64,000 nt of DNA from PALSA-129 sp050014595. GTDB lineage: Bacteria; Acidobacteriota; Terriglobia; Bryobacterales; Bryobacteraceae. The position numbers and the translations under genes are program-made. The notes beneath the pieces were generated by a model. The model searched no databases. It worked only from the letters and a program-made list of their open reading frames with translations, and had not been told where the DNA came from. The stretch spans positions 1 through 64,000 of the forward strand of contig JBEKDA010000019.1 in the NCBI GenBank assembly GCA_050014595.1. The letters are read 5' to 3'. This document shows positions 40,177-50,900 of this stretch, piece after piece (position 1 is the first letter of the stretch; every line of letters begins with the position of its first letter).

Positions 40177-41556
40177 ATGGCGACAAGAGCCGGTGCCATG
40201 ATGCTGGCCGCGGGCGCTGCTCTGCTGGCGCAAGAGGCCACTCCGCCGGGCGCTTTGACCCTGGCCCAGGCAGTGGAGGCGGCGTTGCGCAATTATCCTT
40301 CCATTCGGATTTCACAAGAACAGATCAACGCCGCATCCGCCGGCATGCAACTGGCGCGGACCGCTTACCTGCCGCGCGTGGACCTGCTGGCACAGGCCAA
40401 TCGCGCGACCAGGAACAATGTTTTCGGGCTGCTGCTGCCGCAGAGCACCATCCCTTCCATGTCCGGGCCAGTCCTCGGAACCAACAACCTGGGAACGGTC
40501 TGGGGAAGCGCGGTGGGAACGCTGGTCACGTGGGAGCCCTTCGATTTCGGCCTGCGGCGGGCGAGCGAGGCGGCGGCCACGGCGGCGCGAACGCAGTCGG
40601 AGGCGGCTCTCCAGCGGACGGAATTCGACGTCGGCGTGGCAACCGCGGATGCCTTCGTCACCTTGACCGCCGCGCGGGAGATGGTGCGCGCGGCACAGGC
40701 CGGAGTGGACCGCGCGGAGGTGCTGCTGCGGACCACCGGCGCGCTGGTGAAGGCCGAGCTGCGCCCGGGCGCGGACCGGTCGCGAGCCGAAGCGGAGGTG
40801 GCGGCGGCGCGGACCCAAGTGATTCAGGCGCAGCAGGCGGTGGAGATTGCCCGCGCCAACCTCTCGCGGTTTGTAGGACTGGAGCCGGCCCAAATCACGG
40901 TCTCCGCCGGCAAGTTACTGGAGTTACCGCCCGAACATGCGGCGCCCGCGATGAATCCGGCCGCCCATCCCGCGTCCGTGGAGCAGAACGCCGTGGTCGA
41001 GCAGTTGCGGGCGCAACTCAGGATTCTGGAACGATCTTACTTTCCCCGCTTCTACCTGCAAGGTTCGGCCTACGCGCGCGGCACCGGGGCTGAGCTCAAT
41101 GGAACCAACCTCGGCGGCCTCAACGGCCTGGCGCCCAGCACTCAGGACTACGCTTTGGGTTTTACCGTGACTTTTCCGGTAGCCGACCGGCCGGCGCTGC
41201 GCGCCCGGGAAGCGGGACAAGCCGCGTCGATTCGCGCGGAGGAGGCCCGCTATCGGCAGATCGCGACCGATTTGAAGGCCCGCTGGAACGTGGCGGTGGC
41301 CACTTTGGGAGGCGCCCGGAATGTGGCCGCCAACGCGCCCGTCGAGGTGAGCGCGGCGCGCGCCGCTACAGACCAGGCGGCGGCTCGCTATCGGGCCGGG
41401 CTGGGCAATATCGACGAGGTGGCGGAGGCCCAGCGGCTCCTCACGCAGGCCGAAATTGACGAAGCGTTGGCGCGGCTGGGTATCTGGCGGGGATTGCTCG
41501 GCGTGGCTGCCGCGGCCGGCGACATCCGCCCCTTCGTGGGCGAGGCAAGCCAATGA
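40177..41556 (+). CDS. TolC-family outer-membrane efflux protein
   Basis: 459 residues with GGGAGA 9 nt upstream of the ATG. A short signal region (MATRAGAMMLAAGAALLAQE) is followed by two repeats of the TolC type: LTLAQAVEAALRNYPSIRIS opens the first, and long alanine-rich coiled helices (RAEAEVAAARTQVIQAQQAV, AARAATDQAAARYRAGLGNI) form the periplasmic tunnel. The beta strands have alternating polar and aromatic residues (FYLQGSAYARG, YALGFTVTFPVA). Outer-membrane exit duct for the RND pump encoded next. Confidence 0.92.
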   Translation: MATRAGAMMLAAGAALLAQEATPPGALTLAQAVEAALRNYPSIRISQEQINAASAGMQLARTAYLPRVDLLAQANRATRNNVFGLLLPQSTIPSMSGPVLGTNNLGTVWGSAVGTLVTWEPFDFGLRRASEAAATAARTQSEAALQRTEFDVGVATADAFVTLTAAREMVRAAQAGVDRAEVLLRTTGALVKAELRPGADRSRAEAEVAAARTQVIQAQQAVEIARANLSRFVGLEPAQITVSAGKLLELPPEHAAPAMNPAAHPASVEQNAVVEQLRAQLRILERSYFPRFYLQGSAYARGTGAELNGTNLGGLNGLAPSTQDYALGFTVTFPVADRPALRAREAGQAASIRAEEARYRQIATDLKARWNVAVATLGGARNVAANAPVEVSAARAATDQAAARYRAGLGNIDEVAEAQRLLTQAEIDEALARLGIWRGLLGVAAAAGDIRPFVGEASQ

Positions 41557-41578
41557 GTGCCGGGAAGGAGCAGGCGAA

Positions 41579-44500
41579 ATGCGTCTGGTTCTAGCCGCTC
41601 TGAGCAGGCCGATCACGGTTGTGGTGGCCTTGATCGCGATTGCTCTCTGCGCCGTGCTGGCCGTCCGGCGCATGCCGATCGACATCTTTCCGCAAGTAGG
41701 GGATCCGGCGATTTACGTGGCCCAGCCCTACGGCGGCATGGACCCGGCCCAGATGGAAGGATACCTGACTTACTACTACGAGTATCACTTCCTTTACATC
41801 ACGGGGATCGATCGTGTGGAGAGTAAGAGTATCCAGGGCGCGGCTCTCATGAAGCTGGTGTTTCATGAGGGCACTAACATGAGCCAGGCGATGTCGGAAA
41901 CCGTGGGGTACGTGAACCGTGCCCGGGCTTTCATGCCGCCCGGAACGGTGCCACCGTTTATCACGCGCTTTGACGCGGGGAGCGTGGCCGTGGGTCAACT
42001 GGTCTTCAGCAGCGCCACCCGTTCCCAAGGCGAGTTGCAGGATTTCGCGCTCAACCGCGTGCGCCCGCTGTTTGCGACACTCTCGGGGGTGTCCGCGCCC
42101 CCGCCGTTTGGCGGAAACCAGAGGGCTATTGTGATCACTCTCGACCCGGACAAACTGCTGCGGTATCGCATATCCCCGGATGAAGCGATTGCCGCCGTGA
42201 GTAAGTCGAGCCTGGTGATGCCCTCCGGGAATATGTTTACCGATACCATCAACCGCATCGCGCGAACTAACTCGGCTCTGGGCGCAAACCTGGCGGAGCT
42301 ATTGAGCACGCCGATCCGTCCGGGATCCGGCACAACGGTGTATCTCCGCGACATCGGGACCATCGAAAACGGCACCGACCTGATCACCGCTTATGCCCAC
42401 GTCAACGGAAAGCGCACGGTATATATTCCAGTTACCAAGCGCGCGGACGCATCCACGCTGGCGGTGATCGAAGAGGTCAAGGCGGCCATACCCGATTTCA
42501 AGAAGGCGGTGCCCGAGGATGTGGATGTGCGGCTGGAATTCGACCAGTCTCCCTATGTCACCAACTCCATCCGCGGCCTGGTGATGGAAGGGTTGCTCGG
42601 CGCGGTGCTGACGGGTTTGATGGTGCTGATCTTTCTTCGTGACTGGCCGAGCGCCCTGATCGTGGTGATCAACATTCCGTTCGCTTTGCTCAGCGCCGTG
42701 ATTTTGCTGTGGGGCACGGGCCAGACCATCAACATCATGACGCTGGGCGGCCTGGCGCTGGCGGTCGGCGTGCTGGTGGATGAGGCGACCGTCGAGATCG
42801 AAAACATTCACACGCAGATGCTGCCGGGGGTCTCGCGGGCTCGCGCGGTGGTGGAAGCGTGCAGCCGGACCGCCATGGCCCGGCTGCTCTCCATGGCTTG
42901 CATTCTGGCCGTGTTCGTGCCGTCCTTCTTTATGGCGGGTGTCAGCCGGCAACTATTCGTCCCATTGTCGCTGGCCGTGGGATTCGCCATGATTGCCTCG
43001 TACCTGCTCTCCAGCAGCCTGGTTCCGGTCTTCGCGGCATGGCTCATGCGGACCGCCCATCGCGGCGAAGAGAACGAGGGGCTCTTTGGAAGGCTGCGCG
43101 CTTTCTATTCTGGATACTTGCGCGTGGTGCTGCGGTTCCGCTGGGCGGTGGCGTTAATCTATCTGGCCGGATCGGTTGGACTGGTGTGCCTTCTGCTGCC
43201 GCGCATGGGGACGGAGATCTTTCCCGACGCCGACGCGCCGCTGTTGCGGCTGCGCCTGCGGGCGCCGGCGGGAACGCGCGTGGAGGAAACCGAGCGCATC
43301 GTGCTGCGCGCGCTGGATGTGATTGGCCGCGAAGTCGGAAAGGAGAACCTCCTCATCACCAGCGATTTTGTGGGGGTGGTGCCCTCCAGCTATCCGGTGG
43401 ACCTGATCCACCTGTTCACCAGCGGGCCGCAGGAAGCGGTGATCCAAGTGGCGGTGAAACCCGGCATGCCCCGCGGCGAGGCTCTGCGGGAGAGGCTGCG
43501 CGCGGCCCTCGATCGTGAATTGCCAACCTGCCAGTTCTCTTTCGAGGCAGGCGATATCGTAAGCCAGGTGATGGGCTTCGGTTCTCCCACGCCCATCGAA
43601 GTGGCGGTTCAGGGGACTAACCTGCAAGACGATTATGCATTTGCGCGGAAAGTGCGGGCGGAAGCCGCCAAATTGCCGTTCTTGCGGGATCTGCAATTTG
43701 CCCAGGAAGTGAATTACCCGACGCTGGATATCGCGGTCAATCGGGACCGCGCCGGCCAGTTCGGCTTGACCATGGCGGATGTGGTGCGGTCGATCGTGCC
43801 GGCTACCTCGTCCTCCCGCTTTACCCAGCCGAATTACTGGCGCGATCCAAATTCCGGCAATGCTTTCCAGATTCAGGTGGAACTGCCGCAGAATCGTTTG
43901 CAAAGCGTCAAAGGCGTCGGCGAGCTGCCGGTTATGCAGAACGGCCACATGGATACTCAACTTAGTAACATTGCAGACCTGAAACTGGGCGCCATGCCCG
44001 GACTCATCGAGCGTAACAATGGCCAGCGCGTAGTCAGTCTCACTGCCAATCTTGGCGGTATTACGCTGGGTGAAGCGGCGCCCCGGTTGAAGGCGGCCGT
44101 GGCGCGGGCGGGCGTGCCGCCGAGAGGCATCAGCGTGAAATACCGCGGGCAGATTCCGCCGCTCGAACAGACGGTTTCCGGCCTGCGGATTGGCTTGCTG
44201 CTGGCGATCGCGGTAATCTTCCTGCTGCTGGCGGCGAATTTCCAATCCATGCGGTTGGCGCTGGCCATCGTGCTGATCGTGCCGGCGGTGCTCTGCGGCG
44301 TTCTACTGATATTGAAAGTGACCGGAACCACCTTGAATATTCAATCCTTCATGGGGGCTATTATGGCGGTCGGCATTTCGGTGGCGAACTCGATTTTGTT
44401 GGTTACGTTTGCCGAGCGATTCCGGCACGAGGGAAGCGCCCTGCTGGAAGCCGCGCGGGAAGGCGCCGGCAGCCGGCTGCGCGCCATTCTCATGACGGCG

Positions 44501-44725
44501 GCCACAATGATCTTCGGCATGGCGCCGATGGCGATCGGATTCGGCGAAGGCGGATCGCAAGCCGCGCCACTGGGCCGCGCGGTCGTCGGCGGCCTGGTCC
44601 TGTCGACCTTCGCCACGCTGACGATTCTGCCGTCGATCTACGCGATTCTCCAAGGCAGAGCGTCCGTGACGTCGCCGTCACTCAACCCGATGGATTCCAC
44701 GAGCCGATATTATGATGCAAAGTAA
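41579..44725 (+). CDS. RND efflux transporter, inner-membrane pump
   Basis: 1048 residues from the ATG at 41579, chosen for AAGGAG about 9 nt upstream; the frame continues upstream only as overlap with the TolC gene. Twelve-helix RND topology with two large periplasmic loops. The proton-relay helix 4 reads GLALAVGVLVDEATVEIENI, with one Asp where AcrB has two, as in several non-proteobacterial HAE/CusA-like pumps. The end of the protein has GMAPMAIGFGEG and PLGRAVVGGLVLST. With the TolC and HlyD partners it forms a tripartite pump. Substrate class cannot be read from sequence. Confidence 0.95.
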   Translation: MRLVLAALSRPITVVVALIAIALCAVLAVRRMPIDIFPQVGDPAIYVAQPYGGMDPAQMEGYLTYYYEYHFLYITGIDRVESKSIQGAALMKLVFHEGTNMSQAMSETVGYVNRARAFMPPGTVPPFITRFDAGSVAVGQLVFSSATRSQGELQDFALNRVRPLFATLSGVSAPPPFGGNQRAIVITLDPDKLLRYRISPDEAIAAVSKSSLVMPSGNMFTDTINRIARTNSALGANLAELLSTPIRPGSGTTVYLRDIGTIENGTDLITAYAHVNGKRTVYIPVTKRADASTLAVIEEVKAAIPDFKKAVPEDVDVRLEFDQSPYVTNSIRGLVMEGLLGAVLTGLMVLIFLRDWPSALIVVINIPFALLSAVILLWGTGQTINIMTLGGLALAVGVLVDEATVEIENIHTQMLPGVSRARAVVEACSRTAMARLLSMACILAVFVPSFFMAGVSRQLFVPLSLAVGFAMIASYLLSSSLVPVFAAWLMRTAHRGEENEGLFGRLRAFYSGYLRVVLRFRWAVALIYLAGSVGLVCLLLPRMGTEIFPDADAPLLRLRLRAPAGTRVEETERIVLRALDVIGREVGKENLLITSDFVGVVPSSYPVDLIHLFTSGPQEAVIQVAVKPGMPRGEALRERLRAALDRELPTCQFSFEAGDIVSQVMGFGSPTPIEVAVQGTNLQDDYAFARKVRAEAAKLPFLRDLQFAQEVNYPTLDIAVNRDRAGQFGLTMADVVRSIVPATSSSRFTQPNYWRDPNSGNAFQIQVELPQNRLQSVKGVGELPVMQNGHMDTQLSNIADLKLGAMPGLIERNNGQRVVSLTANLGGITLGEAAPRLKAAVARAGVPPRGISVKYRGQIPPLEQTVSGLRIGLLLAIAVIFLLLAANFQSMRLALAIVLIVPAVLCGVLLILKVTGTTLNIQSFMGAIMAVGISVANSILLVTFAERFRHEGSALLEAAREGAGSRLRAILMTAATMIFGMAPMAIGFGEGGSQAAPLGRAVVGGLVLSTFATLTILPSIYAILQGRASVTSPSLNPMDSTSRYYDAK

Positions 44726-45875
44726 GAGGTCCCTTGCTTTCGTGGCGCACGCACTCGTGCGTGCCGCGTCGACACTCGTGTCGACGCTTGGCGTTGCCAA
44801 ACTGGCGGCCGTTGCGATGCTGGTTTTCGGCGGCTTGGCCTGGCCGCAATCCGGTGACTTCACCCCCGTGGTGGCTAAGTCACTATCGCGGTCCGTCGAC
44901 CTGCCGGGCGAGATTGCGCCGTTTCTGAGCGTGTCGCTTCATGCCAGGGTGGCCGGGTATGTCGAGCGCATGCTGGTCGACCGGGGCAGCGTCGTCAAGC
45001 AAGGGGACTTACTCGCCGAGCTAAGTGCTCCGGAGATGGCCGGGCAGATCAGCGAGGCCCAATTGAAGGTCCAGGTAGCGGACGCCGATCGCCTCCAGGC
45101 GGAAGCGCAACTGGCGGGCGCGCAAAGCACCTACGATCACCTGAAGGTGGCGGCCCAAACCCCGGGAGCCATCGCCGGCAACGAGTTGATCGTGGCGGAA
45201 AAGCAGGTGGATGCCGCCAGGGCGCTGATGGATTCCCGTAAGCAAGCCATCCAGGTAGCCGAGGCAAGGGTCCGGACGTTGCGCGATATGGAAACCTACC
45301 TGAAGATCACGGCTCCCTTTGCCGGTGTGGTGACGGACCGGCTGGTGCATCCGGGCGCGCTGGTGGGGCCGGGTGCCGATCCCGTATTGCTCGTCCTTCA
45401 GCAGGTCTCGCACCTGCGGCTCGTCGTGGCGGTTCCGGAAGAAGATACCGGCGGAATCGTCACCGGCAGTAAGGTGAGCTTCATCGTTCCCGCGCAGCCG
45501 GAGCGGACTTATTCGGGTACCGTGGCGCGATTGGCGCAGGCGCTCGATCCCAAGACTCGCGCCATGGCGGTTGAGTTGGATGTCGCCAACCCGGATGGAA
45601 CGCTTGCTCCGGGCATGTATCCGACGGTGAAATGGCCGGTGCGGCGCGCGCGCCCGGCGCTCTATGTGCCCAGGACCAGCGTGGTGACCACCACCGAGCG
45701 CACTTTCGTCGTGCGGAACTCGAACGGGCGCGCGCAATGGGTGGATGTCCGCCAGGGCGCTGTCGAGGGCGGCCTGGTGGAGGTGCTGGGAGACTTGAAG
45801 GCCGGAGATCTGGTGGTGCGGCGCGCCACCGATGAACTTCGCGAGGGCGCTCCCCTGAAGACGCCGGGGAAGTAG
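44712..45875 (+). CDS. RND periplasmic adaptor (HlyD/MFP family)
   Basis: 387 residues, overlapping the pump gene by 14 bp. The barrel-sandwich/lipoyl half-motifs are visible (LHARVAGYVERMLVDRGSVV and APFAGVVTDRLVHPGALVGP), separated by a helical hairpin (about 115-205). A beta-barrel and a membrane-proximal domain (VVRRATDELREGAPL) follow. The N-terminal 35 residues (ALVRAASTLVSTLGVAKLAA region) are encoded by a palindromic repeat at 44742-44786 and replace a conventional signal or anchor. Order padR-tolC-RND-adaptor is consistent with one transcript. Confidence 0.93.
   Translation: MMQSKRSLAFVAHALVRAASTLVSTLGVAKLAAVAMLVFGGLAWPQSGDFTPVVAKSLSRSVDLPGEIAPFLSVSLHARVAGYVERMLVDRGSVVKQGDLLAELSAPEMAGQISEAQLKVQVADADRLQAEAQLAGAQSTYDHLKVAAQTPGAIAGNELIVAEKQVDAARALMDSRKQAIQVAEARVRTLRDMETYLKITAPFAGVVTDRLVHPGALVGPGADPVLLVLQQVSHLRLVVAVPEEDTGGIVTGSKVSFIVPAQPERTYSGTVARLAQALDPKTRAMAVELDVANPDGTLAPGMYPTVKWPVRRARPALYVPRTSVVTTTERTFVVRNSNGRAQWVDVRQGAVEGGLVEVLGDLKAGDLVVRRATDELREGAPLKTPGK
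44742..44786. repeat. 'GTGGCGCAC' palindromic element inside the adaptor gene
   Basis: GTGGCGCACGCACTCGTGCG (44742-44761) then TGCCGC, and TCGACACTCGTGTCGACG (44768-44785). Two back-to-back hairpins, CGCACGCA-CTCG-TGCGTG and GTCGACAC-TC-GTGTCGAC, in the same order as the intergenic element at 32172-32286. Here it is read through in frame. Confidence 0.6.
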
Positions 45876-45960
45876 TTTTAACGTTCTGCCTTCGGTTCCC
45901 GAGCGTTTCCTCCTAATCTTTCCTCTGTCCCAGCCGATAGTTAAGGTGTTGGAGCGTGAA

Positions 45961-46803
45961 ATGACCGAACTACTCGCCCGCCCCCAAGCACCGTGGGCTC
46001 TCCGCCTTGTGCCGCCCTTCCCGGCCATCGCACAGCGGATTCTGGCGCTCGCCAGCCAGGAAGATGTCAGCGTTTCGAAGGTCTTCGAGCTCGTCAAGAT
46101 GGACCCGTCGTTCGCCGCCGAACTGCTCCGTTTCGCCAACTCGGCCCTCTTCGCCGCCCGCCGCGAGGTCACCAGCCTGCCGCATGCCATCATGCTGGTT
46201 GGCATGGATCGGGTCAAGACCATGGCTACGTTTGTGGCAGTCAACCGGATGGTGCGGGCCTGCGTTCGTATGGAGGCCTTGCGCAAGGTGTGGATCCACA
46301 GCCTGGTGACCGCATTCATCGCCGAAGAAGCCGCCCGGGTGAGCCGTTTCGCCCGCGATAGCGCCTATACGGTCGGCCTGTTGCACAATCTGGGAACGCT
46401 CGGCATGATGTCCGCCTACCCGGCCGAGTATTCCCGGATGCTGGAGGTCTCCGATGATTTCGGCTTCGATCTGCTGCAGACGGAACGCGATCTGTTTGAA
46501 ATCGACCACTGTGCAGCCGGCGCCTACATCGCCCAGGATTGGGATTTTCCCGACGAGCTGGTTGCCGCCATCGCCAGCCATCACGGCGAGCCGGTTGCGG
46601 GGGAGCTGAGCCTGGATAACCTGCTGAAAGTCTCCTGGCGGTTGAGCGACGCGCTCGGTTTTGCCGCTTTCTCGCCGGACAAGGCCTGGTCTTACGAAGT
46701 GCTCATCTCGTTCCTGCCCAACATGAAGTCATCCTGGCTGGGCGAGTCCGCCGAGTCCGCCTGCGCCGAAATCAATCAGCGCTTGGCCACGGCGCCCATG
46801 TAG
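45961..46803 (+). CDS. HDOD-domain signalling protein
   Basis: 280 residues from the ATG at 45961, which has GGAG 8 nt upstream; a TTG five codons earlier is less likely. HDOD domain (divergent HD-like) over most of the length: LRLVPPFPAIAQRILALASQ, VFELVKMDPSFAAELLRFAN, and GLLHNLGTLGMM where an HD protein would have its catalytic pair (here HN). DFPDELVAAIASHHGEPVAG closes the domain. No GGDEF, EAL or receiver domain is attached. Likely a regulatory scaffold in chemotaxis, motility or cyclic-di-GMP circuits. Single gene. Confidence 0.87.
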   Translation: MTELLARPQAPWALRLVPPFPAIAQRILALASQEDVSVSKVFELVKMDPSFAAELLRFANSALFAARREVTSLPHAIMLVGMDRVKTMATFVAVNRMVRACVRMEALRKVWIHSLVTAFIAEEAARVSRFARDSAYTVGLLHNLGTLGMMSAYPAEYSRMLEVSDDFGFDLLQTERDLFEIDHCAAGAYIAQDWDFPDELVAAIASHHGEPVAGELSLDNLLKVSWRLSDALGFAAFSPDKAWSYEVLISFLPNMKSSWLGESAESACAEINQRLATAPM

Positions 46804-46804
46804 C

Positions 46805-46930
46805 CTTCGTGGAGCGGGCTTTCCAGCCCGCAACGCCGGCATTCTTGTCGGCGCGCCTGTCACTGGAGTTCCCACATTTTTCAAGCTCCGCCAAGACCAA
46901 CTGGTAGCGCCGGCGGTCTTGCCGCCGGTG
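46805..46930. repeat. REP elements within a 416-bp gene-free gap
   Basis: GAGCGGGCTTTCCAGCCCGC and CGCCGGCATTCTTGTCGGCG are two adjacent hairpins. Then comes a single copy of the 88-bp array unit: CTGGAGTTCCCACATTTTTC, AAGCTCCGCCAAGACCAACT and the REP GGTAGCGCCGGCGGTCTTGC. The rest of the gap, 46931-47219, is pyrimidine-rich, holds no gene I can support and must contain the promoter of the 47220 gene. Confidence 0.7.
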
Positions 46931-47219
46931 TCTATCAAGCCTGACCAGTGGCCTTGCGCTTAACGCTTAATTGGTGACCTCTTCACGCCCCGGTCCACGT
47001 ACGCCAACCTTCCTTATCCTTACACTTCACACTTACACTTCCGCAGACTCGCCAAACCCCGTTCACAGCCCCATTACCTTTATCTTCCCCGCCTTTTCAA
47101 TCATTTACGACGATATAGTCCGAATTCCCCCTTCCTCGCCTGCTACCCTGAAACCGGGATGGCCCTCCACGCTCATCCCATCCGTTTCACAACCCGGTTT
47201 CGCCAACAAGGACCTTTCT

Positions 47220-47951
47220 ATGTCTTCGCTTCTTCAAATCGAGGCCAATCGCCGCAATTCCCGCAAATCCACCGGCCCCCGCTCCGTTGAGGGCAAGGCC
47301 ACCTCCAGTATGAATGCCCTGAAATCCGGCATCGACGCTCGATCCAACATCATCCGCGGTGAAGATCCCTCCGACCTGCAGGGCCTCACCAACTCCTATT
47401 ACAAGGAATGCCAGCCAGCCTCCGCCCAGGAACAGTTCTACGTCGACATCCTCATCCGCAATGATTGGCAGCTCCGCCGCATGGAGCGCGTCGATGCCCA
47501 ATACTGGGAATACCGCCTGGAAGGTTACTCCACACCCATGCCCGGCGGCGAACTCGGCCGCGCCTGGAATAGTAGCTCCGCGGCTTTCCTCCGCCTCCAG
47601 CGCCGCAAGAGTGACATCCAGCGCAATAGCGTCCTCGCCCGTCAGGAACTGAAGAAGCTCCAGGCCGAACGCCCCGCCGCTCAGCCCAGCGAAGCCGCTG
47701 AACGCGCAGCCCCTCACCCTCAAATTGGCTTCGTTCCTGAACCACTGGGGCAGCCGCCCTCGCCTGCGCCGGACCCCCTGGTCCGGCTCCCCCAACCCAC
47801 TCCATTGCCTCCCACACCGGAACCGCCCGCTCCGGCCCCCCAAATTGGCTTCGTTCCGCCAACCGGCCCTCTGCCGCCTGCCGCCCGCCAATCACCCCCA
47901 GTGCCAGCCCGCCCCCATGCCGGCGCCTCTGGTTGCCTTTGGGGGAGATAG
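47220..47951 (+). CDS. 'NSRKSTGPRS' family protein, unknown function
   Basis: 243 residues from the ATG at 47220 with AAGGA 7-8 nt upstream. The N-terminus IEANRRNSRKSTGPRSVEGK with ATSSMNALKSG is the hallmark of a family abundant in Acidobacteria and Planctomycetes, present in many paralogues per genome and without known function. The middle is helical (QEQFYVDILIRNDWQLRRME). The C-terminal 80 residues are proline-rich and repeat QIGFVP twice, once in PHPQIGFVPEP and once in APQIGFVPPTG; that part looks low-complexity and repeat-derived. Confidence 0.75.
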   Translation: MSSLLQIEANRRNSRKSTGPRSVEGKATSSMNALKSGIDARSNIIRGEDPSDLQGLTNSYYKECQPASAQEQFYVDILIRNDWQLRRMERVDAQYWEYRLEGYSTPMPGGELGRAWNSSSAAFLRLQRRKSDIQRNSVLARQELKKLQAERPAAQPSEAAERAAPHPQIGFVPEPLGQPPSPAPDPLVRLPQPTPLPPTPEPPAPAPQIGFVPPTGPLPPAARQSPPVPARPHAGASGCLWGR

Positions 47952-47990
47952 AGATTAATATCTCTGTATTCCGTAAACCTGGAGGTTTCG

Positions 47991-50900
47991 ATGATCCGAA
48001 GATTCCTGCAAGCCACGGCCCTGTTGCTCTTGCCCGTGCTGGCGCAAGGGCAGGTCAAGATGCTTCGCCACCCGACCTATTCCAAAGGCAAGGTCGCTTT
48101 CAGCTATCTCGGCGATATCTGGATTGCCAATGAAAACGGCTCCGGCGTCGAACGCCTGACGGTCAACAATGCGCGCGACCAGTTTCCGCGCTTCTCTCCG
48201 GACGGACAGTGGGTCGCCTTTTCCTCGAATCGCGAAGGCAACTACGACGTCTTTGTGATTTCCGCGGCCGGCGGCGAACCGCGTCAGTTGACCTTCCACA
48301 GCGCCGACGACAATGTGGTGGGCTGGACGCCCGACGGAAAGAACATCATTTTCTCTTCCACCCGCGGGAACGGCGCTTTCCCGACGGTCGCCACTCTCTG
48401 GGAGGTTCCCGCGGCGGGCGGCATTGAGCGCGCCATCGATACCGACTGGGGCGCCTGGGCCAGCTATTCGCCCGACGGCTCCAAGCTCGCCTTCCAGCGC
48501 CATCCCAGCGTCTGGTCCCGCAAACATTATCGCGGCGCCTATGCGGCCGACCTGTGGGTGGAGGACCTGGCCTCCAGGAAGTTCACCAGGCTGGGCGACG
48601 AAGACTACCATGGCAACCTCTTCTGGCCCATGTACGGATTGAACGGCGAGATCTTTTTCGTCTCCAATGAGCTGCCCAATGAGAAGACCATCAAGCCGGG
48701 CAGCCCGGAAGTGATGAAGAGCGTCAACAACATCTGGAAGATTTCCGATAAGGGCGGCAAGCCCGTTCAGGTGACCCACCACACCGACGGCAACCTCTTT
48801 TTCCCGAGCATCTCGGCCGACGGCAAAACCATCGTGTACGAAGACAACTTCGGCATCTGGAAGCTCGACACCTCGAGCGGCAAGTCGAGCGAGATCCGCA
48901 TCGACGTCAAGAGCGATTTCAAAGAGAATAAGACCGAGCTGGTCACCCTGACCAATGAGGCCGAAGGCTTCAGCCTGTCGCCTTCCAATAAGCGGGCGGC
49001 CATCGCGGTGCACGGCGAGATTTTCACCATCCCTACCGATCAGGGAGCACTCCAGCGCGTCACCGAAACACCGTGGAAGGAGCACAGCCCGCGCTGGTCG
49101 CCGAACGGCAAGTGGATCGCTTTTGTTTCCGATCGCACGGGGCGCGAAGAGATCTACGTCTCCGACGAACTGGGCAAGAACCTCAAGAAGATCACCGATG
49201 CCGATTGCGACAAGCTCGCGATCGTCTGGGCGGCCGATTCCAAGACCTTTCTGTGGACCGGCGCCGACCATAAGCTGCACCAGGTCGATATCGATACCTT
49301 GAAGGACGACATTCTGGCCTCCAGCCCCGGCGGCAATATCGGCGATCCGCAGTTCTCGCCCGACGGCAAATGGATCTCCTACTCATCGACCCGCAGCGCG
49401 TGCTCTCCATGCGAGGCCGACTCGCTGCTGCGCTCGCACGTCTGGCTGAAGGAACTGGCATCCGGCCAGGAGCACATGGTCTCGGGCCAGCAGTTCATGA
49501 CTTCGCGGGGCGCCAAATGGACTCCCGACGGCAAGAAGTTATTGTTCCTCGGCGGGCAAGGTGGCAGCAGCGGCATCGCCTCCACCGGAGGCCGCGGCAC
49601 ATCGCTGCTCTATAGCATGGCCTTCACGCCCCTCGAGAAAGATCCCAACGACCACGACATCAATACGGAGGCTCAAGCCGAAACCGAAGCGGCTGCTACG
49701 GCCGCCGCTGGCGGCGGCGGGCGCGGCGGCCGGGGTGGAGCCGGTCCAGCGGCCGCGCCCACCAACGTGCAAGTGAAGGTTGTCTGGGACGGCATCGAAC
49801 GCCGCATCACCGAAGTCACGAACATGGCCGGCGTCCAGAGCGTCACGCCATCGCCCGATGGCCACACGTATCTTTTCTCCGCCGGCGGCGCTGGCGGTGG
49901 TGCGGCGCCGGCGGCCGACGCAGCCGGCGCAGGGCCCGGAATGTATACCATCGCGGAAGACGGTACCCATCTCACCCACCTCAACACCACCATCACCGAT
50001 AATGCCGCCGCCGGACGCGGCGGACGCGGTGGCCGTGGCGGCGGCGGTTTCGGCGGTGGCGGCGAAGCCACCTGGGCGCGGGATGGCCGTAGCATCTATT
50101 TCATGCAGGGCGGGGGACTCTTTAACCTCGCCATCGCCAGCGGACCGGCTGCTGCCGACAACGCACCCGCGGCGGCGGCGGGCGCCGCTGGTGGCCGTGG
50201 AGGACGCGGCGGAGGCGGCGGTGCCGCTGCGGCAGCCACGGCAACGGCCACCGGCCCCGGTCCGCGGCGCATCAGTTTCTCGGTCCGCATGGAACTCGAT
50301 ATCCCCGCGGAGCGGCGCCAGGTCTTCGAGGAAGCCTGGCGCGTGATGAAGAATCGCTTCTACGATGCCAACATGCACGGCGCCAATTGGGCCGCCAACA
50401 AAGATACCTATGAATCGCTGCTTCCGTACATCGCCGACACCGAGGAGCTGCACAATCTGATCATGGAAATGATCGGCGACATGAACGCCTCCCACACCGG
50501 CATCTCCGCCGGAGGCGTCATCCCCGGCCGCGCCAGCCAGGAGGAGCGCGTGCAGACCCGCTATCCGGGCTTCGATATGGAGCCCGATGCGTCGGGCTTC
50601 TACAAGGTCTCTTACATCTACAAGAAGGGACCGGCCGATCACGATTACGTCAAGCTGGCTGCCGGCAACTACATCCTGGCGGTGAACGATAAGGAGCTGA
50701 AGACCACCGACAATTACTGGAAGCTCTTCAACATCCTGCCCGGCCGCAAGTTCGAATTTCTGGTCAACTCCAAGCCCGCCGCGGATGGCGCCTGGACAAT
50801 TTCGCTCGATCCGCTGGCCTCGGCCGCGCAAAGCAATCTGCAATACGACCGTTGGGTGGCCGACCGCAAAGCCATGGTGGACTCGCTTTCCAATAACCAG

